A stretch of 45,690 nt of DNA, taken from assembly GCA_938030745.1 (NCBI GenBank), contig CALHIP010000012.1, forward strand, positions 1 through 45,690. Reading direction: 5' to 3'. Below the pieces are notes generated by a model. It did not search any database, was not told where the DNA came from, and was given only the letters and a program-made list of their open reading frames with translations. This stretch comes from an uncultured Patescibacteria group bacterium (GTDB taxonomy: Bacteria > Patescibacteriota > Patescibacteriia > UBA2591 > CALHIP01). A program made the translations under genes and the position numbers. Shown piece after piece: positions 7,704 to 16,825 of this stretch. Numbering within the stretch: the stretch's first letter is position 1; each line of letters begins with the position of its first letter.

Positions 7704-9157
7704 CGTTTTAAGTTATCAATTTTTTGATTAAAAATTATAACACAAAGAATTAGATAACCAATACCTAAAGGATGGTTAAGATAGGGAGAAGTAAAATGAG
7801 TAACAACTAAAGCAATTAAGCCAAACAATAAACCAAGAATTAAAGATTTTTTAAATTTATTTTTCTCAGACGTTAAAGGAATTTTTTCAATCGCCTTCCA
7901 TCCAGATTTAAAAATTTTCCAAATTAAAAATAAGAAAATGAAAAGTCCAACCAGGCCTATTTTTAGCCATAAATCAAGATATCCCCATTCAAAAGCATAG
8001 GTTGTATAATAACCTAAAATTCTTGGATCATTAGAAAAATAAGTAACTGTTTTACCGAAACCGGAGCCAAAAAATGGTTTTTTTAAAATTGAATTAAGTA
8101 AAGAAGGAAGTTGTAAAATTCTTGAAGAAGCTGCTGGTTCTTCTAGTTCCATTCTTTTTCCAATTAAACTGCCAAAATCAATAACTACTTTTGGTGGAAG
8201 TTTCAAAGAAAGCCAGATAAAGAAAAAAGAAATAAGAAGAACAAAAAGAATGATAAGAAATTTTTTAAATATTTCAAAAAAAGAAAATTTTTCTTTTATT
8301 TTTAGAAAAATAAGAAAGGTCAATAAAGTAAGAATAAAACTTAACCAATAACTTCGAGAGAAACTAATTATTAAAGGAAATATTGGTATAAGAAGATAAT
8401 AAAAGTTTTTGTTTTTTTTAAGGAAGACAATTAATGAAAGAATAACAAAAAAGCCAATAAGAGAATAAATTTGTGATTGAAAAAAAACTCGATAGAAAGA
8501 ATCAAGAGCAGTAATCTCGCCTAACCCTCTTGTTCTAATCCAATAATAAAGGTCTATTATTACTACTTTAATTTGGTGAGTAAAAAGGAAAAAAACAATA
8601 AATGTTTTAATAGCCAACCAAGAAAGAGAGGCTGTTAAGATTTTAAGAATATTTTCAATTATCTTTTCTTTAATAATTAAATCAAAAAGTGGAAAAATTA
8701 ATAAAAAATAAAGCCAAGCATTAGCATCAAAAAAGATTAAATCTTTTTGATTTTTATAAATAAATCCAGCTAGAACACCCCAAATTAAAAAAATAAAAAA
8801 TAAAAAATAAAAAATAAAAAATTTTGATTTAATAAAAGATAATTTATATTTTCTGGAAAGTAAACCAATAAACCAAACAAGCATTATCACTGTAAATAAA
8901 ACCATTCTGATAGAAATTCTTATTGAACCTATTTCAAAAAAGAAAAGATGACCTTTTGAACCAATAAAAAGTTCAGCCAGTAAAACATAAATTCCATATT
9001 CTAAATTGATCAAACAAAGGATTAAGAAAGCAACAGTAATAATAAAAAAAGAAAAAGTATTAACAAAAGGAACAAGAAATCCTAAAAAGGAAAGAAGATC
9101 AAATAAAATAATTAATAGCAAAAAAATTCGAAATTGTTTTTGAAAAAGAAAATTCAT
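7700..9157 (-). CDS. O-antigen ligase/polymerase-like polytopic membrane protein
   Basis: 485 aa, many TM segments; late loop FFGSGFGKTV...YAFEWGYLDLWLKIGLVGL is typical of the Wzy/WaaL family; sits inside a GT cluster. Confidence 0.8.
   Translation of the reverse strand: MNFLFQKQFRIFLLLIILFDLLSFLGFLVPFVNTFSFFIITVAFLILCLINLEYGIYVLLAELFIGSKGHLFFFEIGSIRISIRMVLFTVIMLVWFIGLLSRKYKLSFIKSKFFIFYFLFFIFLIWGVLAGFIYKNQKDLIFFDANAWLYFLLIFPLFDLIIKEKIIENILKILTASLSWLAIKTFIVFFLFTHQIKVVIIDLYYWIRTRGLGEITALDSFYRVFFQSQIYSLIGFFVILSLIVFLKKNKNFYYLLIPIFPLIISFSRSYWLSFILTLLTFLIFLKIKEKFSFFEIFKKFLIILFVLLISFFFIWLSLKLPPKVVIDFGSLIGKRMELEEPAASSRILQLPSLLNSILKKPFFGSGFGKTVTYFSNDPRILGYYTTYAFEWGYLDLWLKIGLVGLFIFLFLIWKIFKSGWKAIEKIPLTSEKNKFKKSLILGLLFGLIALVVTHFTSPYLNHPLGIGYLILCVIIFNQKIDNLKR
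8786..8821 (-). repeat. Heptanucleotide tandem repeat (TAAAAAA on plus, TTTTTTA on coding strand), about 5 units
   Basis: taaaaaaa taaaaaa taaaaaa taaaaaa taaaaaa read directly; it encodes FFIFYFLFFIF of the Wzy-like protein. Confidence 0.9.
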
Positions 9158-9624
9158 TAGAGACCTATAAAAAGAAGAAAAAGACCTAAAATTAAACTAA
9201 GAGAAAGAATAAAGCCGGCGATTCTTACTAGTTTTACCTTTGGTTCAATTGAGTATTTTGAAAGGGCATAGATTTCTTTTAGATACTCTCGAGCAATTTT
9301 TTCTTGAGAATTTAACTCCTCTTTTATAATTCTTTCATATTCGTCCTTTCTTAATCCTTTAAAACCAGACCAACAAAGAAGACTAAAAACTCTCTTTTTA
9401 GTTCTATGGAAGGGAAAACTTACTGCCCAAACAGAAAGAATAAGAGATACCAAAGCAAAAATAGCAATAACAAGAAAACCAACTTTTTCTATTCGGTTAA
9501 CACTTAAAGCAAAGATAATGCCTGAAACACCGACTAAGAAAGATGCTTTATTATCAAAAATCGTCCTTTGCTCCCTCTGATGAAGATAGGCGTCACGAAT
9601 AAAGTTTAATTGTTCATTAGTCAT
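9157..9624 (-). CDS. Small membrane protein, Pycsar-effector-TM (PycTM)-like
   Basis: 155 aa: IFDNKASFLVGVSGIIFALSV, a second hydrophobic segment, charged linker, then a C-terminal TM (VKLVRIAGFILSLSLILGLFLL). Overlaps the next gene by 1 nt. Confidence 0.5.
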   Translation of the reverse strand: MTNEQLNFIRDAYLHQREQRTIFDNKASFLVGVSGIIFALSVNRIEKVGFLVIAIFALVSLILSVWAVSFPFHRTKKRVFSLLCWSGFKGLRKDEYERIIKEELNSQEKIAREYLKEIYALSKYSIEPKVKLVRIAGFILSLSLILGLFLLFIGL

Positions 9625-9643
9625 ATTGGTGAATTACAAGAAG

Positions 9644-10516
9644 TTATAGTTTCTTAAATTTTCTAATCAAAGGAAAAATTGAGACAATAGCAGACAAAAT
9701 TAAGCTAAAAGGAGAAATAATCAAAAGAATAAGATAGCTTAAAAAAGAATGATTTTTCTTAAAATAATATAGCAAAGATTTATTAAATTGCCATTGATTC
9801 TTAAAAGGTGAAACCTGAGAAAAGCTACCTGCTTTTTGGTGAATGACCTCAGTTTCTGGATAATAAAAAATTTGCCAACCTTTATTTTTTACTCTTTTAC
9901 AAAAATCAACTTCTTCAAACCAAAGGAAAAAATTTTCATCAAATTGACCAACTTCATCGATGACTTTCTTTCTGATCATAAAAAAAGAACCCATCACCTG
10001 TTCAACTTCTTGAGTTTTTCTATAATCAAAATCTAAAGCAAAATATCTTTTAATTGGCAAAAAATTTTTAAAGAAATGGTGTAATTTCAATAAAACAAAA
10101 ATCTGTGAGATAAGATCAGGAAATTTTCTAACTGAAAGTTGAATTGAACCATCAGGATTTAGAATTTTGCCACCAACAATTCCAACTTTAGGATTTTCTT
10201 CCATAAAATCAATCATTTTTCTTAAGGTATTTTCTTTAATTTCAATATCTGGATTAAGAAGTAAAATATATCTGCCATTAGCTAATCTAATTCCTTGATT
10301 AACAGCTTTAGCAAAACCATTATTTTGATTATTTAAAATAACAGAAGATTTATCATGAGTAAATCCTAATAAAAATTCTTTGCTTGAATCAGTTGAATTA
10401 TTATCAATGATAATTAATTCATAATCAACATTTTTTCCATATCGAAAAATTGATTCAAGACATTTTTTAAGTAAATTTTTTGTTTGCCAATTGACAATAA
10501 TGATTGATAAATCCAT
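9644..10516 (-). CDS. Family 2 glycosyltransferase (rhamnosyltransferase-like)
   Basis: MDLSIIIVNWQ, IIDNNSTDSS, LLLNPDIEI, FFLWFEEVDFCKRVKNKGW. Confidence 0.92.
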   Translation of the reverse strand: MDLSIIIVNWQTKNLLKKCLESIFRYGKNVDYELIIIDNNSTDSSKEFLLGFTHDKSSVILNNQNNGFAKAVNQGIRLANGRYILLLNPDIEIKENTLRKMIDFMEENPKVGIVGGKILNPDGSIQLSVRKFPDLISQIFVLLKLHHFFKNFLPIKRYFALDFDYRKTQEVEQVMGSFFMIRKKVIDEVGQFDENFFLWFEEVDFCKRVKNKGWQIFYYPETEVIHQKAGSFSQVSPFKNQWQFNKSLLYYFKKNHSFLSYLILLIISPFSLILSAIVSIFPLIRKFKKL

Positions 10517-10596
10517 AAATTATTTATTCTATCATAAAAAATACTCTTGACAAGTTTCAGAAAATGTGTTAAAAACAGAATTAAAAAGGAGGAACA

Positions 10597-11277
10597 ATGC
10601 GTTTGTTTAAATTTAAGACTTTATTGATTTTAGTAGCTATACAGTTATTAGCTGTATTCCTATTCGCCCTTCTTGAAATCTCGATCGAAGGAATAAAACC
10701 ATGGGGAGCTGGATTGCCTTCTCAATTTGGTAAACAACAAACTGTTTGGATTTTGACTCAATACCATGTTCTTAAAGATTTATTTATTCTCATCTTAGTT
10801 ATAACAGGTATTTTTCTTGGCACAACTGGTACGACAGGAAAAATTTACTTCAATTGGAGACTACTGATGGTTTTATTTTCTTTTATTATTCTAATTTGGG
10901 TTGGTGAGGACTTCTGGTGGAATATTTTGCATCCTTGTTGGAATTGGGCTTTATACAGGTTAACTTATCAAACAAAGTTTATTAGGAATTGTTGGATAGG
11001 TTCTATTCCGGCTGACTATATCGCTGGTTTGATATTAATATTTCTTTTTCATTTTCTTAGTGGTATCGGAAAAAAAGAATTATTTTATCAAGCTATAAGA
11101 AATGGTGGAGTAACCATTCTCGGATTAATTGTAATAACTTTTTTTCTCATCTTAGTAACAGGTTTTCATACCAGAAAACTCGAACCAGCAACAACTAAAG
11201 AAATTCTTAATCTTTTTTATCCTCAAGAATCGAATGAAATCATGAGGCAGCTACTAGAAAAAGGATTATTAAAATAA
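10597..11277 (+). CDS. Uncharacterised polytopic membrane protein
   Basis: 226-aa ORF with strong SD (aaaggaggaaca-atg); WVGEDFWWNILHPCWNW; followed by a terminator hairpin. Confidence 0.8.
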   Translation: MRLFKFKTLLILVAIQLLAVFLFALLEISIEGIKPWGAGLPSQFGKQQTVWILTQYHVLKDLFILILVITGIFLGTTGTTGKIYFNWRLLMVLFSFIILIWVGEDFWWNILHPCWNWALYRLTYQTKFIRNCWIGSIPADYIAGLILIFLFHFLSGIGKKELFYQAIRNGGVTILGLIVITFFLILVTGFHTRKLEPATTKEILNLFYPQESNEIMRQLLEKGLLK

Positions 11278-11283
11278 TCAAGA

Positions 11284-11333
11284 CCGGCGGCAATTAATTT
11301 CTAATATTTTAAAATAGTTGCCGCCGGATTTTT
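11284..11333 (+). terminator. Rho-independent terminator
   Basis: ccggcggcaa ... ttgccgccgg (10-bp stem) followed by attttttat. Confidence 0.85.
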
Positions 11334-11367
11334 TATAAAACCAATTAGGCAAAATTCCTTTAGGTTT

Positions 11368-11406
11368 TCAATTTTTCTTATTGACAATAATAATTGATAA
11401 ATCCAT
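11368..11406 (-). pseudogene. 5' remnant of a GT2 gene (MDLSIIIVNKKN*)
   Basis: ATGGATTTATCAATTATTATTGTCAAT is near-identical to the start of the GT2 at 10516, then a stop. Confidence 0.6.
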
Positions 11407-11408
11407 AA

Positions 11409-12890
11409 TTATTCTCTCATTTTTTCTTCAATAACTTTATCAGTTTTTATACCTAAAGATGATTTGATTAAAGATTGAATTTCTTTTATATCTTCTTTTT
11501 TTATCCCACCGATTAAGTAAAGAGTAAGGAAATAAGAAATTATCCCTAACAAAAAGGAAAAAAGAAGATGAATTTTCTCTTTAAAAATATAGATTAAAAT
11601 ACTCATCACTAAAGATGAAAAAATAACTGAAAATATTTTCTTTAATATCCTTGAAAATTTTATTCTAATTAACATTGAAACTAAATTAACTTGAATAATA
11701 AAAAAAATAAGCCAACCAATGACGAAAGCAATAGCTCCTCCTAAATAAGTAAATTTTGGAATAAGGAGAAAACAAAATAAAATGTTGACTGTCAACCCTA
11801 TTCCTCGAGCAATTGCATTTTGAATTTGTTTATCAAAAGCAGTCAATAAAGAACTAAAAAGAAAATCTAAGAAAGTAAGAGCAAGGGTTCCAATTAAAAT
11901 TTTAAAGGGAACAATAGCGGCAATAAATTCAGGGCCATAAACAAAATGAATTATTTTTTCTCCTTCTATAATCCCACCAAAAATAAGGGGTATTGAGATT
12001 AAAATAAGAGAAAAAAATACTTTTTCAAAAATATAAGAAAGTTTTTCTTTATTCTCTTCTTTAACTAAATAACTGAAAACAGGGAAAATTGACGCGCCAA
12101 AAGCAGCAGGAAGAAAAAGAAGAGCCATTGGAATTCTAAAAGCAGCAGAAAAGATACCGGCTGAATAATCAGATGAAAGATATGAAACAAGAACAGTGTT
12201 AATATAGTTAAAAAGCATAAAGAAAACACTTCCAAAAAATAAAGGTAAAGAGATTTTAAAGAAAAAAGAAATGATTTTTTTATCAAGAACTGGTTTGAAA
12301 ACAAAAATTTCTCTTAAGGGAAGAAAAGAATAAATAAGATACAATAACCCGCCAATAATTAATGGAATAGCAAAAGCAATTAAATGAAGTTTTAAAAAAA
12401 TAAAAAGAAAACCAAGTAAAACATAAGAAAATTTGTTAAGGATAAGACCTATTGATTCATAACGAAGATTCTGCCAGCCCCTGATTGAAGCATAAAAAGT
12501 TGATCCAAATGATTCAAGAATTATCCAAAGAGTTGCTAAATAAACAAAAAAACGAGTAGAGAAAGGATAGTTTAAAAAATTGATTACTAAAACAATAAGA
12601 AGAATGGTAAAGAAAGTAGTAATAAATTTAAAAGTCAAAAGATTATTTAAGTAATCTGTCATTTTTTCTTTGGCTTTAGCTGTTTCTCTAACTAAAGCAG
12701 TAGAAAAACCAAAATCTAAAAAAACTGAAAAAATAGCGACAAAAGAAATAGCAAATGAATAAATGCCAAATTTTTCTGGACCTAAATAACGAGCTAAAAA
12801 AATGAAATAAAAAAAGACGAGTAATTTCTCGACAATATAAGCTATCATTAAATAAAGGGTGTTTTGGGAAAAAGGATAGGACTTAATCAT
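11409..12890 (-). CDS. Polysaccharide flippase (Wzx/RfbX, MATE-like superfamily)
   Basis: 493 aa, 12+ TM; N-term ARYLGPEKFGIYSFAISFVAIFSVFLDFGFSTALVRE. Confidence 0.9.
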   Translation of the reverse strand: MIKSYPFSQNTLYLMIAYIVEKLLVFFYFIFLARYLGPEKFGIYSFAISFVAIFSVFLDFGFSTALVRETAKAKEKMTDYLNNLLTFKFITTFFTILLIVLVINFLNYPFSTRFFVYLATLWIILESFGSTFYASIRGWQNLRYESIGLILNKFSYVLLGFLFIFLKLHLIAFAIPLIIGGLLYLIYSFLPLREIFVFKPVLDKKIISFFFKISLPLFFGSVFFMLFNYINTVLVSYLSSDYSAGIFSAAFRIPMALLFLPAAFGASIFPVFSYLVKEENKEKLSYIFEKVFFSLILISIPLIFGGIIEGEKIIHFVYGPEFIAAIVPFKILIGTLALTFLDFLFSSLLTAFDKQIQNAIARGIGLTVNILFCFLLIPKFTYLGGAIAFVIGWLIFFIIQVNLVSMLIRIKFSRILKKIFSVIFSSLVMSILIYIFKEKIHLLFSFLLGIISYFLTLYLIGGIKKEDIKEIQSLIKSSLGIKTDKVIEEKMRE

Positions 12891-12899
12891 AATAAATTA

Positions 12900-13331
12900 T
12901 TATCGTTTCTGCCATTGAGGTGCTCGACGAGCTCTTTTTAAACCTGGTTTTTTTCTTTCTTTTATTCTTGGATCACGAGTTAAAAAACCGGCTGATTTTA
13001 AAATCGGTCTTAATTCAGGATTATATTTTACTAATGCTCTTGAAATACCTAAACGAATACTTTCTGCTTGGGCATTAACACCACCACCTTTAACTTTAAC
13101 TTCAATATCAAAATTTTTAAAATCAGTAAGAGTTAATGGATCAGTAACTATTTTTTGCCAAACAAAAAATGGAAAATATTCTTTAAAATCTTTTTTATTA
13201 ACAATAATTCTTCCTTCACCTTCAGGCAAAAATTTTATTTGAGCAATAGCAGTTTTCCTTTTTCCTGTTGCAGAAATATATTCTTTAGTTTCTTTAATTT
13301 TTTTATTTTCTAATTTTTCTTTTTTTGCCAT
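12900..13331 (-). CDS. rpsI: 30S ribosomal protein S9
   Basis: ATGKRKTAIAQIKF; C-term DPRIKERKKPGLKRARRAPQWQKR. Confidence 0.97.
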   Translation of the reverse strand: MAKKEKLENKKIKETKEYISATGKRKTAIAQIKFLPEGEGRIIVNKKDFKEYFPFFVWQKIVTDPLTLTDFKNFDIEVKVKGGGVNAQAESIRLGISRALVKYNPELRPILKSAGFLTRDPRIKERKKPGLKRARRAPQWQKR

Positions 13332-13335
13332 AATT

Positions 13336-13701
13336 TTATTCTATTTTTAATTTTTTCATTCTTAATTTCCTCAATTTATTTTTTGGCAGCATATGATAAA
13401 CTGCTCTTTTTAAAACTTCCTTTGGATTTTTTTCAAACAAATCCTTAAGCCTTCTTATCTTTAAACCACCAGGATAACCAGAATGATGGTAATATTTCTT
13501 TTGTTGAAGTTTGCTTCCGGTAAATTTTATCTTATCAACATTTTTTACAATAACTAAATCGCCAGTATCTTTATAAGGAAGAAAATCTGGTTTATGTTTA
13601 CCTATTAAAATTTTAGCAATCTCTGAAGATAATCTTCCTAATGGTTTTCCTGTTGCATCAATAATGTAGGTTTTTCTTTCCATAGATTTATAATTAAACA
13701 A
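13336..13701 (-). CDS. rplM: 50S ribosomal protein L13
   Basis: IDATGKPLGRLSSEIAKIL; KKYYHHSGYPGGLK. Confidence 0.97.
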   Translation of the reverse strand: MFNYKSMERKTYIIDATGKPLGRLSSEIAKILIGKHKPDFLPYKDTGDLVIVKNVDKIKFTGSKLQQKKYYHHSGYPGGLKIRRLKDLFEKNPKEVLKRAVYHMLPKNKLRKLRMKKLKIE

Positions 13702-14044
13702 ATTTTATCACGGCCATCTTTGCTCCATCATTTTTTCTTATCCTTGTTTTTATAATTTTTGTATAACCACCCTTTCTCTCTAAATAACGAGGGGACAACT
13801 CGTTTAAAATTTTTTTTACCAAATCTCTATTTTGGAAAAATGCCATTAATCTCCTGTATGTTGAAAGATTATTTTTTTTCCCAATAGTAATAAGTTTTTC
13901 TATTTTTGGCTGTAAAAATTTTGCTTTAGCAAGAGTTGTTTCTATTTTTTCATGTTTAACTAAAGAAGAAGCAAGATTTCTTAAAAGTTGTTTTCTTTGA
14001 TCTTTATTTCTATCTAAAATTTTTTTCTTTTTCCGATGTCTCAT
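13694..14044 (-). CDS. rplQ: 50S ribosomal protein L17
   Basis: MRHRKKKKILDRNKDQRKQLLRNLASSLVKHEKIETTLAKAK. Confidence 0.97.
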   Translation of the reverse strand: MRHRKKKKILDRNKDQRKQLLRNLASSLVKHEKIETTLAKAKFLQPKIEKLITIGKKNNLSTYRRLMAFFQNRDLVKKILNELSPRYLERKGGYTKIIKTRIRKNDGAKMAVIKFV

Positions 14045-14106
14045 AAATATTTCCCTAAAATTAAAAATTTAAATATAAAATCTTTTAAAAATTAGTTATT
14101 AATTTT

Positions 14107-14880
14107 TTATTTCTTCTTAGATCTACCCTTTTTCTTTTTTTCTTTCTTCTCTTTCTCTTCTTTTTTTTCTTCCTCTGGTTTAAGTGAGATCCCTTTATCT
14201 GTTAAATAAGAGAATTGATCTTTCAACATTTCAGCAGCTTTGATAAATGCTTCCAATGGAGTAATTGTTTTATCTGTCTCAATAGAAAGTGTTAAGCGAT
14301 CAAAATTTGTTTTCTCTCCAACCCGGACATTTTCTATTCTCATCCCTACTCTTTTTATCGGAGAAAAAACAGAATCAATTAGAATCTTGCCTATTTCTCT
14401 TGCTTCGCCTCTTCTTTCTTCAACTGGAACATACCCTCTTCCTTTTTTAACAAAAATTTCCATCTCTAAATCTGCCTTTTTATCAGTTAAAGTAGCAATC
14501 AATAAATCGGGATTCACTATTTCAACCAAAGCATTTTTTTCTATATCTTTAGCATAAACTTTTTTCTCTCCTTTTGCCTTTAGACTGAGTCTGATTTCTT
14601 CATCAGTAAAGATTTTCATTCTTAATTGTTTTAAATTTAAAATAATTTCTAAAACATCCTCTTTAACAAAAGGAATTGTGGAGAATTCATGTTTAACGCC
14701 TTTTATTTTCACTGCTGTCACTGCTGCTCCTTCCAGTGAAGAAAGAAGTACTCTCCTTAAAGCATTTCCCCAAGTGGTTCCATAACCAGGATAACATGGC
14801 TCAATAACGATCGTTCCTTTATTTTTTTCTTCTTTATCTTCTTGGTATTCAATTTTTGTTGGTAAAAGAATTGGTTCCAT
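14107..14880 (-). CDS. rpoA: DNA-directed RNA polymerase subunit alpha (no recognisable alpha-CTD)
   Basis: PCYPGYGTTWGNALRRVLLSSLEGAAVT...; 257 aa ending in a Lys/Glu-rich tail. Confidence 0.96.
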   Translation of the reverse strand: MEPILLPTKIEYQEDKEEKNKGTIVIEPCYPGYGTTWGNALRRVLLSSLEGAAVTAVKIKGVKHEFSTIPFVKEDVLEIILNLKQLRMKIFTDEEIRLSLKAKGEKKVYAKDIEKNALVEIVNPDLLIATLTDKKADLEMEIFVKKGRGYVPVEERRGEAREIGKILIDSVFSPIKRVGMRIENVRVGEKTNFDRLTLSIETDKTITPLEAFIKAAEMLKDQFSYLTDKGISLKPEEEKKEEKEKKEKKKKGRSKKK

Positions 14881-14905
14881 AAAATTTACTTAAATAATTA
14901 TAATT

Positions 14906-15535
14906 TTATCGACTATAAAATTCAATGATTAATTTAAGATTAATATCTTTTGGTAAATCATCAGCCTCTGGTTTTCTTAAAACTTTAATTAATAATTTAT
15001 CTTTGTCAACTGAAAGCCAGCTCGGTACTATTTTTCCCTCTTTCTTAATTGAATTGAGTTGATTTCTTACTTTTTCTATCATCTTACTTGTCGGTTTTAA
15101 AGTAATCTCATCACCTGGTTTAACCTGAAAAGATGGAATATCAACTCTTCTTCCATTCACTCTGATATGACCATGATTAACTAATTGTCGAGCAGAAGAA
15201 AGAGATGGAGTAAATCCTGATTTAAAAACAACATTATCTAATCTCTGTTCTAATAATTTTAATAAATTTTCTTCAGCGTTGCCTTTTAATCTAATTGCTT
15301 TTCGATAATAAATTTTTAATTGTCTTTCTAAAACACCGTAGATTCTTTTTAATTTTTGTTTTTCTCTTAATTGAATACCATATTCAGTCAGTTTTGGATA
15401 ACCTTTTGGTCCATGAATTCCGGGTGGATATTTTCTTTTAATCAAAGGACATTTGGAGGAATAACATTTTTCTCCCTTTAAAAAAAGTTTTACTCCTTCT
15501 CTTCGACAAATTTTACATTTTGGACCTTTTTTCAT
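14906..15535 (-). CDS. rpsD: 30S ribosomal protein S4
   Basis: CKICRREG...; LEQRLDNVVFKSGFTPSLSSARQLVNHGHIRVNG. Confidence 0.97.
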   Translation of the reverse strand: MKKGPKCKICRREGVKLFLKGEKCYSSKCPLIKRKYPPGIHGPKGYPKLTEYGIQLREKQKLKRIYGVLERQLKIYYRKAIRLKGNAEENLLKLLEQRLDNVVFKSGFTPSLSSARQLVNHGHIRVNGRRVDIPSFQVKPGDEITLKPTSKMIEKVRNQLNSIKKEGKIVPSWLSVDKDKLLIKVLRKPEADDLPKDINLKLIIEFYSR

Positions 15536-15539
15536 AAAA

Positions 15540-15941
15540 TTATACTCTTCTTACTTTAGGTGGTCGACAACCATTATGAGGAATAGGAGTAATATCTTTA
15601 ATCGAAACAATATTTAAACCAGAATAAGCAATTGTCCTTAAAGCTGTATCTCGGCCAGTACCTATTCCTTTAACAAAAATTTTTACTTCTTTAAGATTAA
15701 ATTTTTTTATTTTTTCTAAAACATCATTGGCAATAATCCCAGCTGCATGAGGAGTTGCTTTTTTTGGACCAGAGAAACCCATTTTTCCAGCACTTGAAGA
15801 AGCAATTACGTTGCCATTCTCATCAGTTGCTGTGATTATTGTATTATTGTAAGTTGAATAAATATAAATCCTACCTTTTGGAACTTCCTTGTAGACTTTT
15901 TGTTTTTTTTCTGTTTTTGTTTTACTAACTTCTTTTGCCAT
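15540..15941 (-). CDS. rpsK: 30S ribosomal protein S11
   Basis: SSAGKMGFSGPKKATPHAAG; DITPIPHNGCRPPKVRRV. Confidence 0.97.
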   Translation of the reverse strand: MAKEVSKTKTEKKQKVYKEVPKGRIYIYSTYNNTIITATDENGNVIASSSAGKMGFSGPKKATPHAAGIIANDVLEKIKKFNLKEVKIFVKGIGTGRDTALRTIAYSGLNIVSIKDITPIPHNGCRPPKVRRV

Positions 15942-15951
15942 ACATCTAAAA

Positions 15952-16341
15952 TTATACTTTCTTTGGCGCTGGTCTTCGGCCAGAACCTAAGGTTTTACGA
16001 ACATTACCTCGAACAGTTCTTGAATTTGTTCTTGTTCTTTGACCTCTGACTGGTAGTCTTTTAATATGTCTTATTCCTCGATAGCAACCAATTTCTTTAA
16101 GTCTTCTAATATTAGCCATAATTTCTCGACGTAGTTCTCCTTCAACTTTATATTCTTTCTCAATGATATTTTTTAAAATGTCTACTTCTTTAGGAGTCAA
16201 ATCTTTCACTCTTTTATTTGGATCAATTTCTGCTTCTCTTAAAATTTTATTAGAAAGAGTTTTGCCAATACCAAAAATGTAGGTCAATCCTATTTCGACC
16301 CTTTTATTAGGAGGTAAATTTATTCCAGCGATTCGAGCCAT
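15952..16341 (-). CDS. rpsM: 30S ribosomal protein S13
   Basis: [40 protein letters not shown]. Confidence 0.97.
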   Translation of the reverse strand: MARIAGINLPPNKRVEIGLTYIFGIGKTLSNKILREAEIDPNKRVKDLTPKEVDILKNIIEKEYKVEGELRREIMANIRRLKEIGCYRGIRHIKRLPVRGQRTRTNSRTVRGNVRKTLGSGRRPAPKKV

Positions 16342-16361
16342 AAATTTTATTATAATAAAAA

Positions 16362-16475
16362 TTATCCTTGACGTTGTTTATGTTTTGGGTTTTTACAAAT
16401 AACGTAGATTCGTTTTTTCCGGCGAACAATTTTACAAAACCGGCAAATTTTTTTAACTGAAGAACGTACTTTCAT
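16362..16475 (-). CDS. rpmJ: 50S ribosomal protein L36
   Basis: Read from sequence (not in ORF track): [37 protein letters not shown]. Confidence 0.95.
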   Translation of the reverse strand: MKVRSSVKKICRFCKIVRRKKRIYVICKNPKHKQRQG

Positions 16476-16505
16476 AAGATCTCTGACTAAATCTTTTATT
16501 TTTTA

Positions 16506-16724
16506 TTAATATCTATAAATAATTCTTCCTTTTGTTAAATCATAAGGACTTATCTCTACTTTCACCCGATCTCCTGGTAAAATCTTAATTTTATTTAGTC
16601 TCATTTTTCCACAAAGATAAGCAAAAATTAATCTTCCCTCATCTAATCTTACCCTAAAAGTAGCGGATGGTAAGAGCTCTTCAACAATCCCATCAACAAG
16701 AATAAAGTCCTTCTTCTTTACCAT
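16506..16724 (-). CDS. infA: Translation initiation factor IF-1
   Basis: 72 aa OB fold: [63 protein letters not shown]. Confidence 0.97.
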   Translation of the reverse strand: MVKKKDFILVDGIVEELLPSATFRVRLDEGRLIFAYLCGKMRLNKIKILPGDRVKVEISPYDLTKGRIIYRY

Positions 16725-16825
16725 ATTTACTTTAAAACTTTAAATTTTAGCAAAAAGAAGTAACAAAGTCAAGATTTGACTTATTGATATTTAAGAGTTA
16801 ATATTATAACAAAAGGAGGTGAAAA

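Noticed and set aside
12065-12304. 79-aa minus ORF and similar short hydrophobic ORFs
   Set aside because: Alternative frame within the flippase gene; hydrophobicity follows from AT-rich codons.
14240-14557. 105-aa plus ORF
   Set aside because: Antisense inside rpoA.
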